64,000 bases of DNA. Source: Streptomyces sp. LBL. Its GTDB lineage: Bacteria; Actinomycetota; Actinomycetes; Streptomycetales; Streptomycetaceae. Below, in pieces: positions 52,676 through 61,144 of this stretch. Position 1 is the stretch's first letter; every line of letters starts with the position of its first letter. Location of the stretch: the NCBI RefSeq assembly GCF_029893585.1, contig NZ_JARXYX010000020.1:122482-186481 (forward strand), in the 5' to 3' direction. The notes below the pieces were generated by a model that saw nothing but the letters and a program-made list of their open reading frames with translations, made no database searches and was not told where the DNA came from. The position numbers and the translations under genes are program-made.

Positions 52676-53599
52676 CTAGGCCTGCGGTGGATGGTGCAGG
52701 CCCAGGTTTTCGTAGATTTCCAGCGTCGCCGTGGAGTTGTTGAGCGTGATGAAGTGCAGTCCGGGCACTCCCTCGGCCAGCAGCCGGGCGCAGAACTCCG
52801 TGGCGACTTCGATACCAATGGAGCGTACAGCCGCCGGATCGTCTTTGACTGCGAGGATCCGCTCCTTCAGGGCGGACGGGAAGGCCGCGTTGGTGAGGGA
52901 CGGAATCCGCGCCAGCGTCTTCGCGCTGCCGATCGGCATGATCTCGGGAATGATCGGGGTCTCGCAACCGGCGGCCGCGACCCGGTCCCGCAGCCGCAGA
53001 TAGTCCTCCGGCTGGAAGAACATCTGCGTGATCGCGTAGTCCGCGCCCGCCCGGCACTTGTCGACGAAGTGGCGGACGTCGGCGTCCCAGTCGGCGGAGC
53101 GCGGGTGCATCGCGGGGAAGGCCGCGACGCCGACGCAGAAGTCGCCGGACGTCTTGATGAGTTCGACGAGTTCGGCGGCGTAGGCCAGACCCTTGGGGTG
53201 CGGAACCCAGTCGCCCATCGGATCGCCGGGCGGATCGCCTCGCAGGGCCAGCATGTTGCGGATCCCGGCGTCGGCGTACTGGCCGATGATGTTGCGCAGG
53301 TCGGCCACCGAGTGGTCGACCGCGGTGAGGTGGGCGATCGGAGTGAGCGTGGTGTCGGAGGCGATCGCCTCGGTCGCCTTGACCGTGCCCGCGCGGGTGG
53401 AACCGCCCGCGCCGTAGGTCACGGAGACGAAGTCGGGTGCCACGGCCTCGACCCGGCGCAGCGCGTTCCACAGGTTCCGCTCGCCCTTCGGGGTCTTCGG
53501 GGCGTAGAACTCGAACGAGTACGTCGTCTTGCCGGTCGCGAGCATGTCACGCACGGTACGGGCGTGGTCCGACCTGGTGGATGCGGTGCCGAGGGCCAT
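52676..53599 (-). CDS. metF: 5,10-methylenetetrahydrofolate reductase
   Basis: A 307-residue FAD-dependent TIM-barrel enzyme that reduces methylene-THF to methyl-THF for methionine synthesis. SFEFYAPKT near the N-terminus carries the catalytic Glu; HLTAVDHSVADLRNII, MLALRGDPPGDP and ITQMFFQPEDYLRL are family signatures. ATG 53597-53599 is used. Size matches the bacterial single-domain form. No SAM or cobalamin riboswitch is recognisable upstream. Confidence 0.96.
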   Translation of the reverse strand: MALGTASTRSDHARTVRDMLATGKTTYSFEFYAPKTPKGERNLWNALRRVEAVAPDFVSVTYGAGGSTRAGTVKATEAIASDTTLTPIAHLTAVDHSVADLRNIIGQYADAGIRNMLALRGDPPGDPMGDWVPHPKGLAYAAELVELIKTSGDFCVGVAAFPAMHPRSADWDADVRHFVDKCRAGADYAITQMFFQPEDYLRLRDRVAAAGCETPIIPEIMPIGSAKTLARIPSLTNAAFPSALKERILAVKDDPAAVRSIGIEVATEFCARLLAEGVPGLHFITLNNSTATLEIYENLGLHHPPQA

Positions 53600-53690
53600 A
53601 CCTGCAGGTTAGCCAGGGTGCGGCGGTCCCCCAACCGGATCACGGATTTTTGCCCGATTTGCCTATTTCCCGTCCACCTTTTGGACAGCC

Positions 53691-53734
53691 GGGCGGCAGG
53701 TGGCCGGACACGTTGGGCGGCAGGTGGCCGGACA
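53691..53734. repeat. 24-bp period direct repeat (metF-thiE gap)
   Basis: GGGCGGCAGGTGGCCGGACA is present at 53691-53710 and again at 53715-53734. It lies in the 228-bp gap between thiE and metF. Confidence 0.85.
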
Positions 53735-53770
53735 AGCCGGGCAGGGCCCTGCCGGTCAGGCCGCTGGGCC

Positions 53771-53811
53771 CGCGGTGGGGTCGGGTGGGCTCGCGGTGGG
53801 GTCGGGTGGGC
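53771..53811. repeat. 21-bp period direct repeat just after thiE
   Basis: CGCGGTGGGGTCGGGTGGGC occurs at 53771-53790 and 53792-53811, immediately downstream of the thiE stop codon. It is G-rich on the plus strand. Confidence 0.85.
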
Positions 53812-53827
53812 TCGCCAGGGCCGGGCC

Positions 53828-54514
53828 CTACGCCTGTCGCAGCCGCTTGGCGAACTCCGCCGTCGCCTCCCCCGGGTTGTCCGCCTCGGTGATCGCCCGG
53901 ACGACCACGACCCGGCGGGCGCCCGCCACCAGCACCTCGTCCAGGTTGCCGAGGTCGATGCCGCCGATGGCGAACCAGGGGCGGTCGGTGGTGAGGCCGG
54001 CGGTGTACCGGACCAGGTCGAGCCCGGGGGCGGGTCGGCCGGGCTTGGTGGGAGTCGGCCAGCAGGGACCGGTGCAGAAGTAGTCCACGCCGTCCTGGAC
54101 GGCGGCCGCGGCGGCCTCGGTCTCGGAGTGCGTGGAGCGGCCGATGACGACCTCGTCGCCGAGGATCGCGCGGGCCGCGCGGACCGGCAGGTCGCCCTGG
54201 CCGAGGTGCAGGACGGCGGGCCCCCAGGGGTGGGCGGCCCGGGCCGCGTGCGCCACGTCGGCGCGGTCGTTCACCGCGAGGACCTTGCCGTACCTGTGGC
54301 ACTTGTCGGCGAACAGTCCCAGCAGGCCCAGCTCCTCGTCCGCCTCCAGGCTCTTGTCGCGCAGCTGGATGATGTCGACGCCGTTGTCCAGCACCGCGTC
54401 CAGGAACACCGGGAGGTCGCCCTGGCGCTTGCGGGCGTCCGTGCACAGATAGAGCCGGGCGTCGGCGAGCTGGGCGCGGGCGTCGGTGTCGCGCGTGTCG
54501 GACCTGTCGGGCAT
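53828..54514 (-). CDS. thiE: Thiamine-phosphate synthase
   Basis: A 228-residue TIM-barrel enzyme that joins HMP pyrophosphate and thiazole phosphate to give thiamine phosphate. Signatures are VDIIQLRDKSLEADEEL, KVLAVNDRADVA, HLGQGDLPV, IGRSTHSETEA and WFAIGGIDLGN. ATG 54512-54514 is used; a longer frame to 54601 extends into a hairpin-rich leader. It sits close to thiO-thiS-thiG, which lie 2.4 kb away on the other strand, completing the thiazole branch and coupling step. No TPP switch precedes thiE itself. Confidence 0.95.
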   Translation of the reverse strand: MPDRSDTRDTDARAQLADARLYLCTDARKRQGDLPVFLDAVLDNGVDIIQLRDKSLEADEELGLLGLFADKCHRYGKVLAVNDRADVAHAARAAHPWGPAVLHLGQGDLPVRAARAILGDEVVIGRSTHSETEAAAAAVQDGVDYFCTGPCWPTPTKPGRPAPGLDLVRYTAGLTTDRPWFAIGGIDLGNLDEVLVAGARRVVVVRAITEADNPGEATAEFAKRLRQA

Positions 54515-54550
54515 GGGTGCGTCCCCCGAGGGCGATGGCGATGGCGATGC

Positions 54551-54632
54551 GTACGGGCCGCGGGCCGGTACGGTCCGGACGCTGCGGGCACAGTGGACCA
54601 CGGCCGCGGTCCCGGCGGGCCGCGGCCCGTAC
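54551..54632. repeat. Long-range inverted repeat upstream of thiE
   Basis: GTACGGGCCGCGG (54551-54563) is exactly complementary to CCGCGGCCCGTAC (54620-54632), with 56 bp between. It lies between the Rv2175c-type gene and thiE and could be a terminator or leader structure. Confidence 0.7.
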
Positions 54633-54663
54633 GCCGGGCGGTCTTCGGATCAGCTTGCTCGGA

Positions 54664-55029
54664 TCAGACGGCGAGCGCCTGGGCCCGGCGCTTCACCTCC
54701 GTGCCGCGATTCTCGCTGAGAGCCTGCGCGGGGGTGCCGGGCAGGCTCGCATCGGGGGTGAAGAGCCATTCCAGCATCTCTTCGTCGGAGAAGCCGTCGT
54801 CCCGCAGGAGCGTCAAGGTCCCGGACAGGCCCTTGACGACCTTGTCCGTGTCGATGAAGGCGGCGGGGACGTGCAGCGCGCGGTTCTCACCACGGCGTAC
54901 GGCGATGAGCTGGCCCTCCTTGACCAGCTGCCGCACGCGCGTCACCTCGACGCCGAGCATCTCGGCGATGTCGGGGAGGTTCAGCCACGCGGGGACGAGA
55001 GCATCGATCTTTGCGTCAATCTCGGTCAC
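54664..55029 (-). CDS. Rv2175c-type DNA-binding protein
   Basis: A 121-residue protein of the Rv2175c family. A winged helix-turn-helix is visible in NLPDIAEMLGVEVTRVRQLVKEGQLIAVRRGEN (residues about 17-49, quoted here only to locate it). The C-terminal half, SGTLTLLRDDGFSDEEMLEWLF, is family-typical. In Mycobacterium tuberculosis the protein is phosphorylated by the neighbouring kinase PknL, and that modification controls DNA binding. A PASTA kinase gene lies 4 kb away here, so the link may be conserved. GTG 55027-55029 is the start. Confidence 0.88.
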   Translation of the reverse strand: MTEIDAKIDALVPAWLNLPDIAEMLGVEVTRVRQLVKEGQLIAVRRGENRALHVPAAFIDTDKVVKGLSGTLTLLRDDGFSDEEMLEWLFTPDASLPGTPAQALSENRGTEVKRRAQALAV

Positions 55030-55093
55030 GGGACAAGCCTGCCATCCCGGACTGACAGTCGGAAGCCAGGATCGCCCGACCTGTGGTTTTCTC

Positions 55094-56371
55094 CTACGCC
55101 GTGGCCGCCTTCAAAGGCCGCCCCGGGTCCGCCAGCAGCCCGGCGTCCATCGGCGTGCCCGCCTCGATCAGCCGCCGCCCCTGCGCGAGGTCCCGGGGAC
55201 GCCCCACCGCCAGCAGGGCGACCAGGCGGCCCTCGCGCAGCCAGCACACCGTCCAGGCCGGGCCGGACGGCTCGCCGCGCCACAGGGTCGTGTCGGCCGA
55301 CGCGTGGTGGCCGGCGTACTGGACGAACCGGCCGAACTGCTCGGACCAGAAGTACGGCACCGGGTCGTAGACCGCCGCGGCCTCGCCGGAGGTTTCGCCG
55401 ACGATGTTCGCGGCGACCGTGCGCGGCCCCTGGAGAGCGTTGTCCCAGTGGTGGACGAGCAGGCGCTCGCCATACCGTCCCGAAGGGAAGGAGGCGCAGT
55501 CGCCGACCGCGTAGACGTCCGGCACGGACGTGCGCAGACCGTTGTCGGCGGCGACCTCGCCGTGCGCGCCGAGCGTGATGCCGGAGCCCGCCAGCCAGCC
55601 CGTGGCGGGCCGGGCGCCGATGCCGACGACCACGGCCCCGGCGGACAGCCGCGAACCGTCGTCCAGCAGCACCGCCCCGGGTTCGACGCGCTCCACGCGC
55701 GCGCGGGTCCGCAGTACGGCTCCCGCGTCGGCGTACCAGGAGGCCATCGGGGCGGCCACCTCGGCGGGCAGCGCGCCGGCGAGCGGGCGGTCCGCCGCCT
55801 CGACGACCGTCACCGCACAGCCCACCTCGCGCGCGGCCGTGGTGAACTCGGCGCCGATCCAGCCCGCGCCGACCACCACGATGTCGTGCTGGCGGGCGAG
55901 CACCGGGCGCAGCCGCTCGGCGTCGTCCAGGGTGCGCAGCAGGTGCACACCAGGGACGCCCTCCGCGCCCGGCAGCCGGATCGGTTCGGCGCCGGTGGCG
56001 AGGACCAGGACGTCGTACGGCACGGGCCCGGCCTCGGTGTCCAGTTCGTGGTCGGCGGGGCGCACGCCGAGCACGTCGCGCCCCAGCCGTAGTTCGATGC
56101 CGAGGGCCTCGAAGTCGACGTCGAAGGCGGAGCCCTCCGCCGTGCCGAGCAGGACGGCCTTGGACAGCGGCGGCCGGTCGTACGGCTGGTGCGGCTCCGC
56201 GCCGATCAGGGTCACCGTGCCGGTGAAGCCCTGTTCCCGCAGGGCGACCGCGGTCTGCACCCCGGCCATGCCCGCGCCCACGACGACCACGCGCCGCCCG
56301 GATGCCCCGACCTCTTGCTGCGTCTGCTCGCTCACCTGATCACCATAGACAACTGACGATTCGTCAGTCAC
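55094..56371 (-). CDS. FAD/NAD-dependent ferredoxin-reductase-like oxidoreductase
   Basis: A 425-residue flavoprotein. FAD loop: VVVVGAGMAGVQTAVALREQ; NAD loop: IVVVGAGWIGAEFTTAARE; second FAD motif: VYAVGDCASFPS; C-terminal reductase domain with YFWSEQFGRFVQYAG, typical of ferredoxin and rubredoxin reductases of oxygenase systems. No partner ferredoxin gene is adjacent. GTG 56371 is chosen because it overlaps the stop of the preceding small gene as GTGA; a GTG at 56335 lacks a ribosome site. Electron acceptor unknown. Confidence 0.9.
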   Translation of the reverse strand: MTDESSVVYGDQVSEQTQQEVGASGRRVVVVGAGMAGVQTAVALREQGFTGTVTLIGAEPHQPYDRPPLSKAVLLGTAEGSAFDVDFEALGIELRLGRDVLGVRPADHELDTEAGPVPYDVLVLATGAEPIRLPGAEGVPGVHLLRTLDDAERLRPVLARQHDIVVVGAGWIGAEFTTAAREVGCAVTVVEAADRPLAGALPAEVAAPMASWYADAGAVLRTRARVERVEPGAVLLDDGSRLSAGAVVVGIGARPATGWLAGSGITLGAHGEVAADNGLRTSVPDVYAVGDCASFPSGRYGERLLVHHWDNALQGPRTVAANIVGETSGEAAAVYDPVPYFWSEQFGRFVQYAGHHASADTTLWRGEPSGPAWTVCWLREGRLVALLAVGRPRDLAQGRRLIEAGTPMDAGLLADPGRPLKAATA

Positions 56372-56718
56372 CCGTGCTGCTCCGTGACCTGCTCCACAAC
56401 GCTCGTCCCGCTACCGGGCTGTGACTCCCACGCCCAGCTCTCCTCCAGCCGCACCCGGCCGTCCGCCAGTGCGACGACGGCCGACACACAGTGACCCGAG
56501 GACGTCGTCCCGTCCTGCTTGAGCTGTACGTACCGGAAGTCCAGCCGGTCGCCCTCCCGGGTCCCCACCAGATGCCCGCGTACGACGTCCCCGCCCGCGT
56601 ATTCGGCCCAGATCTCGCCGTCCTTCTCGTGGTACGCGAACCGGGTGCGTGTGCCCACCTGACCTGGGGCCTGGTCGGCGACAGGGGCGAGGACGAGGCC
56701 GTCCAGCGAGCGCGGCAT
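56368..56718 (-). CDS. Uncharacterised small conserved protein
   Basis: A 116-residue soluble protein with a probable compact beta-barrel pattern (FAYHEKDGEIWAEYAGGDVV, LDFRYVQLKQDGTTSSGHC). I have seen similar sequences in Streptomyces and Bacillus labelled as hypothetical or, doubtfully, N-acetylglutamate synthase; no catalytic motif supports the latter. ATG 56716-56718 is used. It is coupled to the flavoprotein by a GTGA overlap and diverges from the TPP switch. Confidence 0.75.
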   Translation of the reverse strand: MPRSLDGLVLAPVADQAPGQVGTRTRFAYHEKDGEIWAEYAGGDVVRGHLVGTREGDRLDFRYVQLKQDGTTSSGHCVSAVVALADGRVRLEESWAWESQPGSGTSVVEQVTEQHG

Positions 56719-56777
56719 GAGGCAGGACTCCCTTACAGCGGCGTGGAACCACGGGCTAGGGTGGCCAACGTAAGGCA

Positions 56778-56867
56778 CTCGCGGGAGCCCGGACGCACCG
56801 GGCTGAGAGGGAGGCTGGCGGCCTCCGACCGTACGAACCTGATCCGGGTCATGCCGGCGAAGGGAGG
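56778..56867 (+). ncRNA. TPP riboswitch (THI element)
   Basis: The conserved core is clear: GGGCTGAGAGGGAGGCT in the first arm and ACCTGATCCGGGTCATGCCGG followed by GCGAAGGGAGG in the second. It ends at the thiO ribosome site (GGAGGGG, about 10 nt before ATG 56880), so ligand binding should block translation start. It controls the thiO-thiS-thiG operon in response to thiamine pyrophosphate. Ends are approximate. Confidence 0.96.
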
Positions 56868-56879
56868 GGCTGGACGCCC

Positions 56880-58058
56880 ATGTCGTCCTCACGAACGTCA
56901 GACGTCCTCGTCGTCGGGGGCGGAATCATCGGCGTGGTCACGGCCTGGCGGGCTGCGCAGCGCGGGTTCGCCACCACGGTCGTGGACCCCGAGCCCGGCG
57001 GCGGGGCCGCCCAGGTGGCAGCCGGGATGCTGGCCCCCGTCACGGAACTGCACTACGGCGAGCAGACCCTGCTCGGCCTGAACCTGGAGTCGGCCCGCCG
57101 CTATCCGGACTTCGCGGCCGAGCTGACCGACCTCAGCGGCCACGACCTCGGCTACCGCCGCAGCGGCACGCTCGCCGTCGCCCTGGACGCCGACGACCGC
57201 GCCCATCTGCGTGAGCTGCACGCCCTGCAACGGCAGTCGGGGCTGGACTCCGAGTGGTTGTCCGGGCGTGAGTGCCGGCGCCTGGAGCCGATGCTCGCAC
57301 CGGGCGTGCGCGGGGGGCTCCGGGTCGACGGGGACCACCAGATCGACCCCCGGCGGCTCGTGGCGGCCCTCGTGGTCGCGTGCGAGCGCGCGGGAGTGGT
57401 CTTCCACCGGTCGTGGGCGCGGCGGCTGTCCGTCGTACGGGAGCGCGCGGTCGGTGTCGTCACCCCCGAGGGTGTCGCGCTGGGCGCCGGGCAGGTGGTG
57501 CTCGCGGGGGGCAGCCTCAGCGGACGGCTGGCGGGGGTCCCGCAGGACGTCCTGCCGCCCGTGCGGCCGGTGAAGGGGCAGGTGCTGCGGCTGACCGTGC
57601 CCGAGCGGTACGCGCCCTTCCTGAGCCGGACCGTGCGTGCCGTGGTGCGCGGCAGCCAGGTCTACCTGGTGCCGCGCGAGAACGGCGAACTCGTCGTCGG
57701 CGCGACCAGTGAGGAGCTCGGCTGGGACACCACGGTGACCGCGGGCGGGGTGTACGAACTGCTGCGCGACGCCCACGAGCTGGTGCCCGGGATCACCGAG
57801 CTGCCGCTCACGGAGACCCGGGCCGGGCTGCGCCCCGGCTCCCCCGACAACGCGCCGCTGCTCGGCCCGTCCGCACTGGACGGGCTGCTGCTGGCCACCG
57901 GGCACTACCGCAACGGCGTGCTGCTCACCCCGGTCACCGGCGACACCCTGGCGCACGCCCTCGTCTGCGGTGAACTCCCGGACGAGGCCCGCCCCTTCAC
58001 CGCCAGGCGCTTCGCCGCCGGTCTTTTCGCCGCCGCCCGCACGGAGCAGCCCGTATGA
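56880..58058 (+). CDS. thiO: Glycine oxidase ThiO
   Basis: A 392-residue FAD enzyme that oxidises glycine to the imine used for the thiazole ring. The FAD loop is VLVVGGGIIGVVTAWRAAQR; the C-terminal GLLLATGHYRNGVLLTPVTG is the flavin-binding signature of the glycine/D-amino-acid oxidase family. ATG 56880 lies just after the TPP switch. Stop overlaps thiS as ATGA, so the two are coupled. Confidence 0.96.
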   Translation: MSSSRTSDVLVVGGGIIGVVTAWRAAQRGFATTVVDPEPGGGAAQVAAGMLAPVTELHYGEQTLLGLNLESARRYPDFAAELTDLSGHDLGYRRSGTLAVALDADDRAHLRELHALQRQSGLDSEWLSGRECRRLEPMLAPGVRGGLRVDGDHQIDPRRLVAALVVACERAGVVFHRSWARRLSVVRERAVGVVTPEGVALGAGQVVLAGGSLSGRLAGVPQDVLPPVRPVKGQVLRLTVPERYAPFLSRTVRAVVRGSQVYLVPRENGELVVGATSEELGWDTTVTAGGVYELLRDAHELVPGITELPLTETRAGLRPGSPDNAPLLGPSALDGLLLATGHYRNGVLLTPVTGDTLAHALVCGELPDEARPFTARRFAAGLFAAARTEQPV

Positions 58059-58255
58059 ACATCTCGGTCAACGGCGAGCTGCAGGAGGTCGCTCCCGGTA
58101 CGGCACTCGACGCCCTGGTGAGCTCCCTCACGCCGGCGCCCTCCGGGGTGGCCGCCGCCCTCAACGAAACCGTCGTCCCGCGCGCGCAGTGGCCGTCGAC
58201 GTCCCTCTCCGACGGGGACCGTGTCGAGGTCCTCACCGCCGTCCAAGGAGGCTGA
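58055..58255 (+). CDS. thiS: Sulfur carrier protein ThiS
   Basis: A 66-residue ubiquitin-fold sulfur carrier. It starts MNISVNGELQEV and ends in the essential Gly-Gly (VLTAVQGG), whose C-terminus becomes the thiocarboxylate used by ThiG. It overlaps thiO by four bases and is followed by thiG after 3 bp. No thiF is present in the window; a shared MoeB-type activator elsewhere is likely. Confidence 0.96.
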   Translation: MNISVNGELQEVAPGTALDALVSSLTPAPSGVAAALNETVVPRAQWPSTSLSDGDRVEVLTAVQGG

Positions 58256-58258
58256 CCC

Positions 58259-59053
58259 ATGGCCGACGACCCCTTTGCCATCGGTGACACGTCGTTCGCG
58301 TCCCGTCTGATCATGGGTACGGGCGGTGCGCCCAGCCTGGAGGTGCTGGAGCGGGCGCTGGTCGCGTCCGGGACCGAGCTGACGACGGTCGCGATGCGCC
58401 GGGTCGCTCCGGACGTGCACGGTTCGGTGCTGTCGGTGCTGGAGAAGCTCGGCATCCGGGTGCTGCCCAACACCGCCGGCTGCTTCACCGCCGGCGAGGC
58501 CGTGCTCACCGCCCGCCTCGCCCGCGAGGCGCTCGGCACCGACCTCATCAAGCTGGAGGTCATCGCCGACGAGCGGACCCTGCTGCCGGATCCGATCGAG
58601 CTGCTGGAGGCGGCTCAGACGCTGGTGGACGACGGGTTCACGGTGCTGCCGTACACGAACGACGATCCCGTGCTGGCGCGGAAGCTGGAGGATGCCGGCT
58701 GCGCGGCGATCATGCCGCTGGGTTCCCCGATCGGGTCCGGGCTCGGAATCCGCAATCCGCACAACTTCCAGCTGATCGTGGAGCACGCGCGCGTGCCGGT
58801 GATCCTGGACGCCGGGGCCGGTACGGCGTCGGATGTGACGCTGGCGATGGAGCTGGGGTGTGCGGGGGTGATGCTGGCGTCGGCGGTGACGCGGGCGCAG
58901 GAGCCGGAGCGGATGGCCGCCGCCATGAGGCATGCCGTCGAAGCGGGGCGGCTGGCCCGGCTGGCGGGGCGCATTCCCCGGCGGCACTTCGCGCAGGCGT
59001 CGTCTCCCGCGGAGGGCTTGGCGTATCTGGACCCCGAACGACCCGCCTTCTGA
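58259..59053 (+). CDS. thiG: Thiazole synthase ThiG
   Basis: A 264-residue TIM-barrel enzyme that builds thiazole phosphate from DXP, dehydroglycine and ThiS thiocarboxylate. The substrate-binding Lys is in DLIKLEVIADERTLLPDP; MPLGSPIGSGLGIRNP and VILDAGAGTASDVTLAMELG are phosphate-binding signatures. ATG 58259 has AAGGAGG upstream. It ends the thiOSG operon; its stop codon overlaps a LexA-type box. Confidence 0.97.
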   Translation: MADDPFAIGDTSFASRLIMGTGGAPSLEVLERALVASGTELTTVAMRRVAPDVHGSVLSVLEKLGIRVLPNTAGCFTAGEAVLTARLAREALGTDLIKLEVIADERTLLPDPIELLEAAQTLVDDGFTVLPYTNDDPVLARKLEDAGCAAIMPLGSPIGSGLGIRNPHNFQLIVEHARVPVILDAGAGTASDVTLAMELGCAGVMLASAVTRAQEPERMAAAMRHAVEAGRLARLAGRIPRRHFAQASSPAEGLAYLDPERPAF

Positions 59054-59063
59054 ACGTATGTTC
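59052..59063. promoter_or_regulatory. LexA-type (SOS) box
   Basis: GAACGTATGTTC is a perfect GAAC-N4-GTTC palindrome, with right flank GA matching the actinobacterial consensus TCGAAC-N4-GTTCGA. It lies 110 bp upstream of the kinase gene, which precedes the DNA-repair gene nfo. Binding by LexA is inferred. Confidence 0.5.
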
Positions 59064-59159
59064 GACTGACGTCGGGAAGCGGGTGCGACATCCGTCACAG
59101 GTCGGCTGCAGTCGCACCCCTATCAGGGCCGAACCCCCGGCGCTGTCGGCGGCGGCTCG

Positions 59160-59165
59160 TACACT
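59160..59165 (+). promoter_or_regulatory. Possible -10 for leaderless kinase mRNA
   Basis: TACACT ends 7 nt before the kinase GTG, the spacing expected if transcription starts at the start codon itself. No Shine-Dalgarno sequence is present, which fits a leaderless mRNA. The -35 is not clear. Confidence 0.45.
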
Positions 59166-59172
59166 CACCTGC

Positions 59173-61110
59173 GTGGACACGACCCTTCAGGACCCTCTGG
59201 TCGGGCAGGTGCTCGACGGCCGCTATCGCGTCGACGCGCGGATCGCGGTCGGCGGGATGGCCACGGTCTACCGGGCCCTGGACACCCGCCTGGACCGGGT
59301 GCTCGCGCTCAAGGTGATGCATCCGGCGCTGGCCGCCGACGGGTCGTTCGTCGAGCGGTTCATCCGCGAGGCCAAGTCCGTCGCCCGGCTCGCCCACCCG
59401 AACGTCGTGCAGGTCTTCGACCAGGGCACCGACGGGTCGTACGTCTACCTCGCCATGGAGTACGTCGCCGGCTGCACCCTGCGGGACGTGCTGCGCGACC
59501 GCGGGGCACTGCAGCCGAGGGCCGCGCTCGACATCCTGGAGCCGGTGCTGGCCGCGCTGGGCGCCGCGCACCGGGCCGGGTTCGTGCACCGGGACATGAA
59601 GCCGGAGAACGTCCTGATAGGGGACGACGGCCGGGTGAAGGTCGCCGACTTCGGCCTCGTGCGTTCCGTGGACACCGTCACCAGCACCACCGGGGCCGTG
59701 CTCGGCACCGTCTCGTACCTCGCGCCCGAACAGATCGAGCAGCCGGGCGCCGCCGACCCCCGCGTCGACGTGTACGCGTGCGGTGTCGTCCTCCACGAGA
59801 TGCTCACCGGCCAGAAGCCGCACGACGGGGACTCCCCGGCGATCGTGCTCTACAAGCACCTCCATGAGGACGTCCCGCCCCCCTCGGCGCTCGTGCCCGG
59901 TCTGGCCTACGAACTGGACGAGCTGGTCGCCTCCGCGACCGCCCGCAACCCCGGTCTGCGGCCGTACGACGCCGTCGCGCTGCTCGCGCAGGCACGGGAG
60001 GCCCGCTCGGCTCTCAGCACCGACCAGTTGGACGCCGTGCCGCCGCAGGCGGTCCCGGGGGCGCACGGCAACGCCGAGGACCGCACGAGCGTGCTCCCGC
60101 GCTCACTGACGTCCCCCATGTCGCGACCGCTGCCGGTCAACGAGGACGCGTCCGGGGCCGGGGTCCATCACACGAGCCGACTGGAGGCCGGAGCGCCGCT
60201 GCCGCCGCGCCGCCGCGCCCGCCCGGACCGCCGGCTGTACGCCGTCGTCGCCGCCGTGCTGCTGACCCTCGGGGTCGGCGCGGGCGTCTGGTACATCAAC
60301 TCCGGTCAGTTCACCAAGGTCCCGGCGGTGCTGGAGAAGACCGAGGCGCAGGCCCGGAGCCGGCTGGAGGCCGCCGGGCTGGAGGTCGGCAAGGTCCAGC
60401 ACGCGTACAGCGACACCGTGAAGCGCGGCACCGTCGTCAGCACCGACCCGGATACGGGCGCCCGTATCCGGGACAACGACTCCGTGAAGCTCGTCATCTC
60501 CGACGGACCGAAGACCGTGAAGGTGTCCGACGTTCAGGGCTACCGACTGGACAAGGCCAGGACCGTGCTGAAGCAGGACGGGCTGGAGCCGGGCATGGTC
60601 ACCCGGGAGTTCAGCGACGACGTGGACAAGGGGTTCGTGATCTCCACGGACCCGGAGGGTGGCACCGAGCGCCGCGCGGGTTCGGCGGTCGCGCTCGTCG
60701 TCAGCAAGGGCAGCCCGATCGACGTTCCGGACGTCACGGGTGAGTCCCTGGAGGACGCGCGGGCGGACCTGGAGGAGGCGGGCCTCAAGGTGAAGGTCTC
60801 CCCCGAGGAGGTCGACTCCTCCGACGTCGGCAAGGGGGAGGTCGCCCGGCAGACCCCGGAGAGCGGCAGCACCGCGGCCGACGGCGACACGGTGACGCTG
60901 ACGCTGTCCAAGGGCCCCGAGATGGTCGAGGTCCCGGACGTGGTCGGCGACAGCGTCGACGACGCCAAGTCCGCACTGGAGGGCGCCGGTTTCGAGGTCG
61001 ACGAGGACCGCGGGCTGCTCGGGCTGTTCGGCGACACCGTCAAGAAGCAGTCCGTGGAGGGCGGGGAGAGCGCGCCCAAGGGCTCGACGATCACGATCAC
61101 CATCCGCTGA
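59173..61110 (+). CDS. PASTA-domain Ser/Thr protein kinase
   Basis: A 645-residue membrane receptor kinase. Kinase motifs: glycine loop IAVGGMATVY, Lys47 in ALKVM, HRDMKPEN with Asp141, DFG at 159-161, and APEQ. One membrane helix spans ~355-375, followed by four extracellular PASTA repeats (starting near 380, 448, 514 and 581), which bind peptidoglycan fragments in this family. GTG 59173 is the start. The location beside an Rv2175c-type gene and thiamine genes suggests relation to mycobacterial PknL, although PknL lacks PASTA repeats. nfo follows after 34 bp, perhaps co-transcribed. Note DMK rather than the commoner DLK in the catalytic loop. Confidence 0.95.
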   Translation: MDTTLQDPLVGQVLDGRYRVDARIAVGGMATVYRALDTRLDRVLALKVMHPALAADGSFVERFIREAKSVARLAHPNVVQVFDQGTDGSYVYLAMEYVAGCTLRDVLRDRGALQPRAALDILEPVLAALGAAHRAGFVHRDMKPENVLIGDDGRVKVADFGLVRSVDTVTSTTGAVLGTVSYLAPEQIEQPGAADPRVDVYACGVVLHEMLTGQKPHDGDSPAIVLYKHLHEDVPPPSALVPGLAYELDELVASATARNPGLRPYDAVALLAQAREARSALSTDQLDAVPPQAVPGAHGNAEDRTSVLPRSLTSPMSRPLPVNEDASGAGVHHTSRLEAGAPLPPRRRARPDRRLYAVVAAVLLTLGVGAGVWYINSGQFTKVPAVLEKTEAQARSRLEAAGLEVGKVQHAYSDTVKRGTVVSTDPDTGARIRDNDSVKLVISDGPKTVKVSDVQGYRLDKARTVLKQDGLEPGMVTREFSDDVDKGFVISTDPEGGTERRAGSAVALVVSKGSPIDVPDVTGESLEDARADLEEAGLKVKVSPEEVDSSDVGKGEVARQTPESGSTAADGDTVTLTLSKGPEMVEVPDVVGDSVDDAKSALEGAGFEVDEDRGLLGLFGDTVKKQSVEGGESAPKGSTITITIR

Positions 61111-61144
61111 CCGGACGGCCTCGGGCGCATGGCACCCTGAACCG

